Assembly: GCF_030269445.1 (NCBI RefSeq)
Contig: NZ_BSTJ01000005.1
Location: forward strand, 1-64,000
Reading direction: 5' to 3'
Length of the DNA: 64,000 nucleotides
Source of the DNA: Actinoallomurus iriomotensis
GTDB lineage: Bacteria; Actinomycetota; Actinomycetes; Streptosporangiales; Streptosporangiaceae
Shown in pieces: positions 40,946 through 49,014 of this stretch (position 1 is the first letter of the stretch; each line of letters opens with the position of its first letter). Under the pieces are notes generated by a model that saw nothing but the letters and a program-made list of their open reading frames with translations, did not search any database and was not told where the DNA came from. The translations under genes were made by a program, and so were the position numbers.

Positions 40946-41912
40946 GCCCGCGACGTTCTTGAGGATCCGCGACCTGCGGATCGGCTTCGGCTCCGGGCAC
41001 GAGGCCGTACGCGGCGTCGACCTGAGCGCCGAGCGCGGCGAGACGGTCGCGCTCGTGGGGGAGTCCGGCTGCGGCAAGAGCCTCACCGCGCTCGCGCTGC
41101 TGGGCCTGTTGCCCCCGGGAGCGAGCGCGACCGGCTCGGCGGTGCTGGACGGCACCGAGCTGGTCGGCCGGGACGAGCGCGCGCTGCGGCGGATCCGCGG
41201 TGCCCGCGCGGGCATGGTGTTCCAGGACCCGATGAGCTCGCTCAACCCCACCACGCCGGTCGGCGCCCAGATCGCCGAGGTGCTGGCCATCCACACGCGG
41301 ATGAGCCGGTCGGCGCGGCGCCGGCGGGCGGTCGAGCTGATGGAGTCGGTGGGCATCCCCGACGCCGCCGCGCGGGCGCGGCAGATGCCGCACCAGCTGT
41401 CCGGCGGGATGCGCCAGCGGGTGATGATCTCCATCGCGCTGGCCGGCCGCCCGGACCTGCTCATCGCCGACGAGCCCACCACCGCGCTGGACGTGACCGT
41501 GCAGGCCCAGGTGCTCGCGCTGCTGCGCGAGCGCGCCCGCGACACGGTCCTGCTGTTCATCACCCATGACATGGGCGTGGTCGCCGAGATCGCCGACCGG
41601 GTCGCGGTGATGTACGCGGGCCGGATCGTCGAGACCGGCCCGGTCCGCGCCGTGCTCGACGCTCCGCGCCACCCGTACACCGCGGCGCTGCTGCGGTCCG
41701 TGCCCGACCCCGACCGCCCGGTCGCGGGCGAGCTGCCGACCATCCCCGGTCAGGTGCCGGCGGCAGGCGAGCGCATCGAGGGCTGCCCGTTCCGTCCCCG
41801 CTGCGCGCGGGCCACCGACCGGTGCCTGACCCCGCCGGACCTGACCCCGGACGAGACGGGCGGCAGCGTCGCCTGCTGGCATCCGCACGAGCTCACGGAG
41901 GCGGCGTCATGA
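40938..41912 (+). CDS. DppD/OppD-type ABC transporter ATPase
   Basis: The 324-residue ATPase has Walker A GESGCGKS, signature LSGGMRQR, Walker B LLIADEPT, H-loop FITHD and the C-terminal oligopeptide-transporter extension with clustered cysteines (CPFRPRCARATDRC, then a fourth Cys in VACWHP). These may bind an iron-sulfur cluster, as proposed for the family. It powers the DppBC-type channel with the next ATPase. It overlaps the deacetylase gene by eight bases. Its stop is in an ATGA overlap with a 15-codon mini-ORF (41909-41956) that bridges to the next gene. Confidence 0.94.
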   Translation: MTEPATFLRIRDLRIGFGSGHEAVRGVDLSAERGETVALVGESGCGKSLTALALLGLLPPGASATGSAVLDGTELVGRDERALRRIRGARAGMVFQDPMSSLNPTTPVGAQIAEVLAIHTRMSRSARRRRAVELMESVGIPDAAARARQMPHQLSGGMRQRVMISIALAGRPDLLIADEPTTALDVTVQAQVLALLRERARDTVLLFITHDMGVVAEIADRVAVMYAGRIVETGPVRAVLDAPRHPYTAALLRSVPDPDRPVAGELPTIPGQVPAAGERIEGCPFRPRCARATDRCLTPPDLTPDETGGSVACWHPHELTEAAS

Positions 41913-41952
41913 GGGAACGCGTCAGAAGGCCCGCACCGAGGAGGGCGCACCA

Positions 41953-42924
41953 GTGACCGATCATCTCGTGGTGGCCGAGGGCCTGGTCAAGCACTATCCC
42001 GTACGCGGACGCGGCACGCTCGCCGCGGTGGACGGCGTCGACCTGCGCGTCGAGCGCGGCACCACGCTGGCGCTCGTCGGCGAGTCCGGCTGCGGCAAGT
42101 CCACGACCGGCCGGCTGCTGCTCGCGCTCGAACGTCCCGACGCCGGCCGGGTCACCGTGGCCGGCCAGGAGGTGCACGCGCTGGGCCGGCGTGACCTGCG
42201 TGCGCTGCGCCGCACGATGCAGCCGGTCTTCCAGGACCCCTACGACGCGCTCAACGCCCGGATGACCGTCGAGCGGATCGTCGCCGAGCCGCTGCGGGTG
42301 CACCACGCCGGCGGCGACGTCCCGGCCCGGGTGCGCGAGCTGCTGGCGACGGTGAGCCTCGACCCGGCGCTCGCGAGCCGGTACCCGCACGAGCTGTCCG
42401 GCGGCCAGCGTCAGCGGGTGGCGATCGCCCGCGCCATCGCGCTCGACCCGGCCTTCGTCGTCTGCGACGAGCCGGTGTCCGCGCTCGACGTGTCGGTCCA
42501 GGCCCAGGTGGTGAACCTGCTGCGGCGGTTGCAGGACGAGCGCGGCATCACGTACCTGTTCATCAGCCACGACCTGGCGCTCGTACGCCACCTGGCCCAG
42601 CGGGTCGCGGTGATGTACCTCGGCCGGATCGTCGAGGAGGGACCGGCCGGCGAGCTGTTCGCCGACCCGCGCCACCCGTACACACGGCTGCTGCTCGCCG
42701 CCGCCCCGCGCCCGCGCGTACGGGACCGGGACCCGGCGCCGGTCGCGGTCGCGGGGGAGACGCCGGGCGCGCTGAGCCGGGGCCGCGGCTGCGCGTTCGC
42801 GCCGCGCTGCCCGCTCGCCACCGGGCTGTGCCGCACCGACGACCCGCCGCTGCGCGCACTGCCCGGCACGGAGCGCAAGGCGGCCTGCCACTACGCCGAG
42901 TCGTCGCGGGCCGGTGCGGCGTGA
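41953..42924 (+). CDS. DppF/OppF-type ABC transporter ATPase
   Basis: The 323-residue ATPase has Walker A GESGCGKST, signature LSGGQRQR, Walker B FVVCDEPVSALD, H-loop FISHD and a C-terminal Cys-rich segment (CAFAPRCPLATGLC). It is the second ATPase of the importer and completes an SBP-BC-DF set. GTG at 41953 overlaps the stop of the mini-ORF at 41909-41956, whose codons contain the GAGGAGG ribosome-binding site. Its own TGA overlaps the acylase GTG. Confidence 0.94.
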   Translation: MTDHLVVAEGLVKHYPVRGRGTLAAVDGVDLRVERGTTLALVGESGCGKSTTGRLLLALERPDAGRVTVAGQEVHALGRRDLRALRRTMQPVFQDPYDALNARMTVERIVAEPLRVHHAGGDVPARVRELLATVSLDPALASRYPHELSGGQRQRVAIARAIALDPAFVVCDEPVSALDVSVQAQVVNLLRRLQDERGITYLFISHDLALVRHLAQRVAVMYLGRIVEEGPAGELFADPRHPYTRLLLAAAPRPRVRDRDPAPVAVAGETPGALSRGRGCAFAPRCPLATGLCRTDDPPLRALPGTERKAACHYAESSRAGAA

Positions 42925-45155
42925 GCCTTCCGGACGGCCTCACGATCTCCCGGGACGCGTACGGGATCCCCTCGATCGACGCGGAGTCCGAGCCGCTCGC
43001 CTGGTTCGGTCTGGGCTGGGCGGCGGCGGAGGACCGCCTGTGGCAGCTGGAGTACGACCGGAGGCGGGCGCGCGGGCGGTGGGCCGAGGTGGTGGGGGCG
43101 GCGGCGCTGCCGGCCGACCGGCTGGCCCGGCGCCTCCGGCTGACCGACGCGGCGGAACGGGACCTGACCGCCATGGACCCGGTCACCGCCGCGACGTTCG
43201 AGCGGTACGCGGACGGGGTCAACGCGTGCGTCCGCGCGTCCGGGCCGCCGCCGGAGTACGCGATCGCCGGGATCGCGTGGGAGGAGTGGACGCCCCGCGA
43301 CTCGGTGCTGGCGTTCAAGATCCGCCACGTGCTGATGGGCGTCTGGCAGTACAAGGTCGCCCGCGCCGTACTGCGCGCGCGTGCGGGACGCCGGGCGGCC
43401 GACGTCCTCGACCCCCGGCCGCTGCCCGGCATGCGGGTGACGGTGCCGCCGCTGGGCCGTATCCCGCGCGAGGACCCGCGGGTGGCACTGGCCGAGCGTG
43501 CCCGCGAGGACGTCGAGAGCGCCGCCGCGCACCTCGGCTTCCTGGCGGAGGCCGAAGGGGGGTCCAACGCGTGGGCGATCGGCGCCGGGCGTACGAGGAC
43601 GGGCCGGCCGCTGCTGGTCAACGACTCCCATCGCGCCCTCGACACGCCGAACGCCTACTGGCAGGCGCACGTGCGCTGCCCGGAGTTCACCGTGTCGGGC
43701 GCCACCTTCCCCGGCCTGCCCGGCTTCCCGCACTTCGGGCACAACGGCCGGGTCGGCTGGGCGATCACCAACGCCGCCGGCGACGCGCAGGACCTCTACG
43801 TCGAGCACTTCCGCCGTGAGGGTACGGAGGTGCGCACGGCGACCGGCTGGGAACCCGCGCCGGCCCGCGAGGAGCGGATCGCCGTACGGGGCGGCGAGGA
43901 CCACGTCGAGCCGTGCCGCGTGACGCCGAACGGCCCCGTCGTGCACGGCGACCCGGCGAGCGGCGCCGCGCTCTCGCTGCGCTGGACCGCGACGGACCGG
44001 CCGTGCGCCCAGTTCGGCGTGCTCCGGCGGATGCTGGTGGCCGCCGACGTGCGCACGCTGCTGGACGGTCAGGAGGGCTGGGTCGACCCGCTGAACAACC
44101 TGGTGGCCGCCGACACCGGCGGGCACATCGGCTACCTGCTGCGCGGCGAACTGCCCGCGCGGGACGGCCTGGCGCCGACCCAGGTCCCGGTGCCCGGCTG
44201 GGAGCGGCGACATGCCTGGCGCGGACGCGTGCCGTTCACCGAGATGCCGCGGGTCGAGGACCCGCCCGAGGGCATCATCGTGACCGCGAACAACACCGTG
44301 ACCGCCACGGAACGCCCGTTCGTGTCCCACTCGATGAACGACTGCTACCGCTCCGAACGAATCCACGAACTCGCCGCGTCGGCGAACTCCGGCCCTGGGC
44401 GGCTCGGCGTCGATGACATGGTGGGCTGGCAGGGGGACACGGTCTCGGTCGCGGCGCGGCGGTGGGCGGAGCTGCTCGCCGGGCGCGGGCCGTACGCCGG
44501 GGCGGCCGAGCGGGCCCGTGCGCTTCTCGCCGCCGGTGGTGGGGACCTCAGCGCCACGAGTACCGTCGGCCTGGTGCACGCCTGTTTCCGCCGCGCGCTG
44601 GCGCGGCGCCTGCTGGATCGCGAGCTCGGCGCGGGCACGCGCTCGTGGTTGATGGACTCCGGTCTGCCCGGAGTGCCGGTGCTGCTGCGCCGCTGGTTCG
44701 CCGCGCTCACCTGGCCGCGCCCGGAGGACGGCGCGTGGCCGGCCGCCTCGCTCGGCGACGACCTGCTCACCGAGGCGCTCGACGCGGCCTGGCGGCAGGC
44801 GTGCGGGGACGCGGAGTCCCCGAAGCCCTGGAGCGAGGTGCACCGTACGGCCGCCCGGCACACGCTGCACACGGTCGCCGGGCCCGGTCTCGACCCTCCG
44901 CCGGCCGGCATCGGCGGTGACAACGAGACCATCCAGAACGGCGCGTACGGCTGGAGAGAGGGCACGCCGTTCCACATCACGAACCTGTCGGTGTACCGGC
45001 AGGTGCTCGACCTCGCCGACCTGGACGGGTCCGCCTGGGTGATCCCGGGCGGAGCCTCCGGCCTGCCCGGCGACCGGCACTACGCCGACCAGCTGGAGCC
45101 CTGGACGCGGCACCGCCTCGTGCCGATGCGCCCGGCCTGGGGGACCGGTGGCTGA
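42921..45155 (+). CDS. Penicillin acylase-family Ntn hydrolase, no export signal
   Basis: The 744-residue proenzyme should self-cleave before S215 (AEGG/SNAWAIGAG), freeing the N-terminal nucleophile of the beta chain; conserved motifs NDSHRAL and HNGRVGWAITNA follow. The family cuts amide bonds of penicillins, N-acyl-homoserine lactones and acyl-peptides. Characterised members are mostly exported, but this one begins directly with SLPDGLTISRDAYGIPSI. It should therefore act in the cytoplasm on what the ABC importer delivers. GTG at 42921 is in a GTGA overlap with the ATPase gene. Confidence 0.92.
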   Translation: MSLPDGLTISRDAYGIPSIDAESEPLAWFGLGWAAAEDRLWQLEYDRRRARGRWAEVVGAAALPADRLARRLRLTDAAERDLTAMDPVTAATFERYADGVNACVRASGPPPEYAIAGIAWEEWTPRDSVLAFKIRHVLMGVWQYKVARAVLRARAGRRAADVLDPRPLPGMRVTVPPLGRIPREDPRVALAERAREDVESAAAHLGFLAEAEGGSNAWAIGAGRTRTGRPLLVNDSHRALDTPNAYWQAHVRCPEFTVSGATFPGLPGFPHFGHNGRVGWAITNAAGDAQDLYVEHFRREGTEVRTATGWEPAPAREERIAVRGGEDHVEPCRVTPNGPVVHGDPASGAALSLRWTATDRPCAQFGVLRRMLVAADVRTLLDGQEGWVDPLNNLVAADTGGHIGYLLRGELPARDGLAPTQVPVPGWERRHAWRGRVPFTEMPRVEDPPEGIIVTANNTVTATERPFVSHSMNDCYRSERIHELAASANSGPGRLGVDDMVGWQGDTVSVAARRWAELLAGRGPYAGAAERARALLAAGGGDLSATSTVGLVHACFRRALARRLLDRELGAGTRSWLMDSGLPGVPVLLRRWFAALTWPRPEDGAWPAASLGDDLLTEALDAAWRQACGDAESPKPWSEVHRTAARHTLHTVAGPGLDPPPAGIGGDNETIQNGAYGWREGTPFHITNLSVYRQVLDLADLDGSAWVIPGGASGLPGDRHYADQLEPWTRHRLVPMRPAWGTGG

Positions 45156-45822
45156 AGCGCCCCCGGAGTTGAACAGCCTGGTCCGCTCCGCGTACGAGGC
45201 CGTGCGCCAGGCCGTGCTCGAACGCCGGCTGCTGCCCGGCGAGCGCGTCACCGTACGCCCGTTCGCCGAGCGGCTCGGCATCTCGCCGACCCCCGTCAAG
45301 GCGGCGCTCGCCATCCTCGAACGCGAGGGGTTCCTCGTCGCGCGCAAGCATTCGGGGTACTTCGTCGCCGAGATGACCGCCGCCGACATGCGCGACATCT
45401 ACGAGCTGCGGTCGGCGATCGACGCCCTCGCGGCCCGGCACATCGCGCGCACCCGGCCCGCCGGCCTGCTCGACCGGCTCCACGAGCTGATCGAGGGCCA
45501 GCGGACCGCGCTGGAGGCCGGCGAGGTGGAGACGTACGCCGAACTGGACCGGGAGTTCCACGCGCTCATCTGGCGCGGCTCGGCCAACCGGCGCCTGACC
45601 GCCATCGCCGACCTGCTGACCGCCCAGCTGCGGCTCGGGCACAACCTCACCACCGCCGTGCCGGGGCGTCCGCGGGCGAGCCTGGACGAGCACGTGGAGA
45701 TCGTGGACGCGCTCCGGTCCGGCGACACCGCCGCCGCCGAGCAGGCCGCCCGACGGCACGTCGCCCAGGTCATCCGTGCTCTGGAGAAGGTACTGCCCGA
45801 GCAGGGCACGTCGCCCTTCTGA
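45148..45822 (+). CDS. GntR-family regulator with FCD domain
   Basis: The 224-residue regulator has an N-terminal winged helix-turn-helix (about 12-75; FAERLGISPTPVKAALAILEREGFL) and an FCD ligand-binding domain with the metal/ligand residues in DREFHALI, DEHVEIV and RRHVAQV. FCD regulators usually sense a small carboxylate made or imported by the genes they control. GTG at 45148 overlaps the acylase gene by eight bases, so it is the last member of the operon. The perfect palindrome at 34570-34587 is its likely operator. Confidence 0.92.
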   Translation: MAEAPPELNSLVRSAYEAVRQAVLERRLLPGERVTVRPFAERLGISPTPVKAALAILEREGFLVARKHSGYFVAEMTAADMRDIYELRSAIDALAARHIARTRPAGLLDRLHELIEGQRTALEAGEVETYAELDREFHALIWRGSANRRLTAIADLLTAQLRLGHNLTTAVPGRPRASLDEHVEIVDALRSGDTAAAEQAARRHVAQVIRALEKVLPEQGTSPF

Positions 45823-45906
45823 CGGGCCCGTCCCAGCGCCCCACGCCCGGACGACGCCTCGCCACGTCGGCCGGGATCCGGTCGGCCATCCACCGCTCGC
45901 TACGGA

Positions 45907-45924
45907 CGAGGGCTTCGGCCCTCG
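45907..45924. terminator. UUCG-loop hairpin between GntR and aldo-keto reductase genes
   Basis: Bases 45907-45913 (cgagggc) and 45918-45924 (gccctcg) pair around the stable tetraloop ttcg, seven bases after the stop of the aldo-keto reductase on the minus strand. It can serve both convergent genes. A palindrome gacgggcccgtc (45821-45832) sits at the GntR stop. Confidence 0.7.
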
Positions 45925-45931
45925 CCCTCTC

Positions 45932-46921
45932 TCACCAGGCGAACGCCTCCGGAGAGGGGCCGGGGCCGGGGAAGATCTCGTCCACGCCGTCGAGGAACTC
46001 CTGCGGCAGTTCCAGCTCCACCGCCCGCAGCGCCGAGTCGAGCTGCTCCCGCGTACGAGGGCCGACGATCGGCCCGGTCACCGCGGGCCGGGTGAGCAGC
46101 CACGCGAGAGTGGCCTCTCCGGGCGCTACGTCGTGCTTGTCGCACAGGTCCTCGTACGCCTGAATCCGCGCCCGCTCGTCGGGGTCGGCCAGGGCGTCGG
46201 CCGCGCGCCCGGACGTCGAGCGCCGGCCCTCCTGTTCCTTGCGCAGGACGCCGCCGAGCAGCCCGCCATGCAGCGGGGACCAGGGGATCACTCCCAGGCC
46301 GTACGCCTCGGCGGCCGGGATGACCTCCATCTCCGCCCGCCGCTCGGCCGGGTTGTACAGACACTGCTCGCTGACGAGCCCGAGCGAGCCGCGCCGCGCC
46401 GCCGTCTCGTTCGCCCGGGCGATGTTCCAGCCGGGGAAGTTGGAGGAGCCGACGTAGAGGATCTTGCCCTGCTGGACCAGGACGTCCATCGCCTGCCAGA
46501 TCTCGTCCCAGGGCGTGTTCCGGTCGATGTGGTGGAACTGGTAGAGGTCGATGCGATCGGTGCCGAGCCGCCGGAGGGAGGCGTCGACGGCCCGGCGGAT
46601 GTTGACCGCGGAGAGCCGGTCGTGGTTCGGCCAGGCGTCGCCGTCCGCGGCCATGTTCCCGTAGACCTTCGTGGCCAGGACCGTCTTGTCACGCCGGCCG
46701 CCGCCCTGGGCGAACCAGGTGCCGATGATCTCCTCGGTGCGTCCCTTGTTCTCGCCCCAGCCGTAGACGTTCGCGGTGTCGAAGAAGTTGACGCCCGCGT
46801 CGAGCGCCGCGTCCATGATCGCGTGAGCGTCGGGTTCGTCGGTCAGCGGCCCGAAGTTCATCGTGCCGAGGACCAGCCGGCTCACCTTGAGGCCGGTCCG
46901 TCCGAGTTGCGTGTAGTCCAT
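45932..46921 (-). CDS. Aldo-keto reductase
   Basis: The 329-residue TIM-barrel enzyme has the AKR tetrad D48, Y53, K85 and H130. It shows DTANVYGWGENKGRTEEIIG, QQGKILYVGSSNFPGWNI and the coenzyme region GPIVGPRTREQLDSAL. It reduces aldehydes or ketones with NADPH; Kv-beta/YajO-like members are closest. ATG at 46921 follows GGGCGG. It is divergent from a TetR gene, and the operator between them suggests induction by a toxic carbonyl or similar effector. Confidence 0.92.
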   Translation of the reverse strand: MDYTQLGRTGLKVSRLVLGTMNFGPLTDEPDAHAIMDAALDAGVNFFDTANVYGWGENKGRTEEIIGTWFAQGGGRRDKTVLATKVYGNMAADGDAWPNHDRLSAVNIRRAVDASLRRLGTDRIDLYQFHHIDRNTPWDEIWQAMDVLVQQGKILYVGSSNFPGWNIARANETAARRGSLGLVSEQCLYNPAERRAEMEVIPAAEAYGLGVIPWSPLHGGLLGGVLRKEQEGRRSTSGRAADALADPDERARIQAYEDLCDKHDVAPGEATLAWLLTRPAVTGPIVGPRTREQLDSALRAVELELPQEFLDGVDEIFPGPGPSPEAFAW

Positions 46922-46981
46922 GACCGCCCAGCCAATCAGTTCGAGCGGTCATCGGCACACCCGGGAGGGAGGCGGCCGTGA

Positions 46982-47023
46982 AAAACTATAGTGCGCTGAA
47001 AGTTTGGAGTCGACTATAGTTTT
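46982..47023. promoter_or_regulatory. Double ACTATAGT operator between AKR and TetR genes
   Basis: aaaactatagt (46982-46992) and its reverse complement actatagtttt (47013-47023) form a perfect 11-bp inverted repeat. Each half contains the self-complementary octamer actatagt, with centres 28 bases apart. It sits five bases before the tetR start and about 60 bases before the AKR start. It is the likely binding site for the TetR protein controlling both genes. Confidence 0.7.
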
Positions 47024-47027
47024 GCTC

Positions 47028-47681
47028 ATGGAAGAGGGGCTGCGAGAGCGGAAGAAGCGTCAGACACGGCAGCGGATCTCCGACGTGGCCACCGGCCTGT
47101 TCGTCGAGCGAGGCTTCGAGAACGTCACGATCACCGAGGTCGCCGCCGTGGCGGACGTGTCCGTCAACACCGTCTACAACTACTTCGACGCCAAGGAGGA
47201 CCTCGTTCTGCCTCCGGACGAGGCGTCACCGCAGCGGCTCGCCGACATCGTGCGGCAGCGGGCACCCGGCGAGTCCGCCGCGCGGGCGGTGCTGGCGCGG
47301 CTCCGGGATGAGGTGCGTCGTCGCGACCGCAAGCTGGGGCTGACCGAGGGGTTCGGCCGCGTCTTCCAGATGATGCGGGCCGCGCCCACCCTGCTCGCCC
47401 GGCTGGACGAGCTGGGCCGGCAGATGACCGAGGCCCTCGCCGCCGTGCTCGCCGCGGAGACCGGAGCGGCGCCGGACGACCCGCGACCGCGTGTCGTGGC
47501 GGCCCAGATCGGCTGGTTCCACGCGCTGGTCTTCGCCGAGATCGGCGAGCGCGTCACCGCCGGGCAGGGCCCCGACGAGATCGCCACGGCGGTGCTCGAA
47601 CTCCTCGACACCGTCGAGGAACTGCTCGGCGAACGCCTGCTCGCCTACGCCGTACGAGAGGACCGGCCGTGTTCAGAGTGA
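47028..47681 (+). CDS. TetR-family repressor
   Basis: The 217-residue regulator has a basic N-terminus (LRERKKRQTRQRISDVA) and the TetR helix-turn-helix ITEVAAVADVSVNTVYNYFDAKEDLV. A helical ligand domain follows. ATG at 47028 is chosen because the upstream part of the frame is the operator itself; the ribosome-binding site is poor and the message may be nearly leaderless. It probably represses itself and the divergent aldo-keto reductase. It overlaps the next small gene by 13 bases. Confidence 0.9.
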   Translation: MEEGLRERKKRQTRQRISDVATGLFVERGFENVTITEVAAVADVSVNTVYNYFDAKEDLVLPPDEASPQRLADIVRQRAPGESAARAVLARLRDEVRRRDRKLGLTEGFGRVFQMMRAAPTLLARLDELGRQMTEALAAVLAAETGAAPDDPRPRVVAAQIGWFHALVFAEIGERVTAGQGPDEIATAVLELLDTVEELLGERLLAYAVREDRPCSE

Positions 47682-47986
47682 CGATTCGCGGCACGTTCGG
47701 CGAACTGAACGACGCCGATGTGCTCACCGACGGCGACGCCTTCGCGGCCGCCTTCACCGAGGCGGGCACCTTCACCGGTGACCGCGGCCTCTCGGCGTTC
47801 ACCTTCCGTTGCCAGGTGCCGGCCGGTCCCGAGGACGGCGAGACGGAGGCCACCGAGCGGGCCGTCGCGGCGCTGGACGCGTACGGATACCCCTACCGGA
47901 TCCTCCGGGTGGCGGTGACCGACATGCGCGACATCAAGATCCGCCGGAAGGGCCGGCGGCGTTACGAGGAGAGGGACGAGGCGTGA
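47669..47986 (+). CDS. Small DUF6204-like protein
   Basis: The 105-residue protein starts (V)FRVTIRGTFGELNDADVL, contains GLSAFTFRCQVPAGPEDGETEA, and ends with VTDMRDIKIRRKGRR. This matches small actinobacterial DUF6204-type proteins of unknown function, as far as I recall the family. The fold looks like a ferredoxin-like alpha/beta domain. GTG at 47669 lies inside the end of the TetR gene, so the two are co-translated; TetR control is likely. Confidence 0.7.
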   Translation: MFRVTIRGTFGELNDADVLTDGDAFAAAFTEAGTFTGDRGLSAFTFRCQVPAGPEDGETEATERAVAALDAYGYPYRILRVAVTDMRDIKIRRKGRRRYEERDEA

Positions 47987-48014
47987 CCCCGGTCGGCGAT
48001 CAGGGCCGCCCGCC

Positions 48015-48929
48015 TCAGGGGAGCGGCAGCTCCCGCTGGAAGATGACGCGGTCGACGGCGGGGCCGTCGTAGTCGGCGACCGGGCCGGTGGCCGTGAAGC
48101 CCATCGCCGTGTGGAAGGCGATGGACCGCTGGTTCACGGGGGACGTGATCGCCTTGACCTTCGTACGGCCCTCGGCCGCGGCGAGGTCGAAGAACCGCTG
48201 GTAGAGGTCCCGGGCCAGCCCGCCACGACGAGCGCGCGGCGCGACGCCGACGAAGTGGATGTAGGCCGACTCGGGCAGCGAGGGAGACAGCAGTCCGATG
48301 AGGAACCCGGCCAGCCCGTCGCCGTCTTCGGCCACCAGGCTGGTGCGGTGGAAGTGGTCCAGGAACAGCCGGGGCAGGCTCGCACTGACCGGCCGGCCCC
48401 ACCAGTCGTCCACCACCCCGACGATGCGATCGTAGTCGTCAGGTTCCGCGGGTCGCGGACGCGGGCTCTCGCTCATGACCGGGATCATTCCAGAGGCCGC
48501 TCGCGGACGGCGGGACGGTCGGGGGGTCGCCTGCCCGAGCGCCAGCAGGTTCCCCTCGCTGTCGCGGAAGAACGCGCCGCGCTCGCCGCTTCCCTTGCTG
48601 GGGTAGTTGCCGGGGACGGTCACGATGTCGCCCTCGACGTTGAAGTGGGGGACATCGACCGCCTCGAACCGCAGTCCGCGCGCCCGTAGCTCGGCGACGA
48701 CCCGGTCGAGATCGTCCACCTCGAAGCCGATCTGCGTTGAGGTGCCCGAGGCGGAGCCGGACGAGAGGAAGAGGTGGAACTCGGTCGTCCCGCACACGTA
48801 GCGGAGACCGCCCTCGCGCTCCTCGACAGCCTCAAGGCCGAGGCGGTCACGGTAGAACCGCCGCGCTCGGTCGAGATCCTGGACGGGGAGCTTGGTGATG
48901 GCATGTGCGGTGTCGAGCGGCCCGGCCAT
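48015..48929 (-). CDS. Fused VOC (glyoxalase-like) and GNAT acetyltransferase protein
   Basis: The 304-residue protein joins two domains in one frame. Residues 1-130 are a VOC domain (AITKLPVQDLDRARRFYRD, later FFRDSEGNLLALGQ), a metal-binding fold of glyoxalases and resistance proteins. Residues about 150-304 are a GNAT domain (YIHFVGVAPRARRGGLARDL, AITSPVNQRSIAFHTAMGF). A short Arg/Pro linker with an internal Met (MSESPRP) connects them, so a separately started GNAT protein is possible. ATG at 48929 follows GGAG; ATG 48941 is an alternative. The substrate is unknown; it may modify or sequester a toxic small molecule. Confidence 0.8.
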   Translation of the reverse strand: MAGPLDTAHAITKLPVQDLDRARRFYRDRLGLEAVEEREGGLRYVCGTTEFHLFLSSGSASGTSTQIGFEVDDLDRVVAELRARGLRFEAVDVPHFNVEGDIVTVPGNYPSKGSGERGAFFRDSEGNLLALGQATPRPSRRPRAASGMIPVMSESPRPRPAEPDDYDRIVGVVDDWWGRPVSASLPRLFLDHFHRTSLVAEDGDGLAGFLIGLLSPSLPESAYIHFVGVAPRARRGGLARDLYQRFFDLAAAEGRTKVKAITSPVNQRSIAFHTAMGFTATGPVADYDGPAVDRVIFQRELPLP

Positions 48930-49014
48930 GGCCTGCTCCATTCACAGTAGGCACCGATGAGTGACGGTGAAGATCATCTCGCATCGGCGGTGCGGCGGGG
49001 TGTAGAACGTTCCG

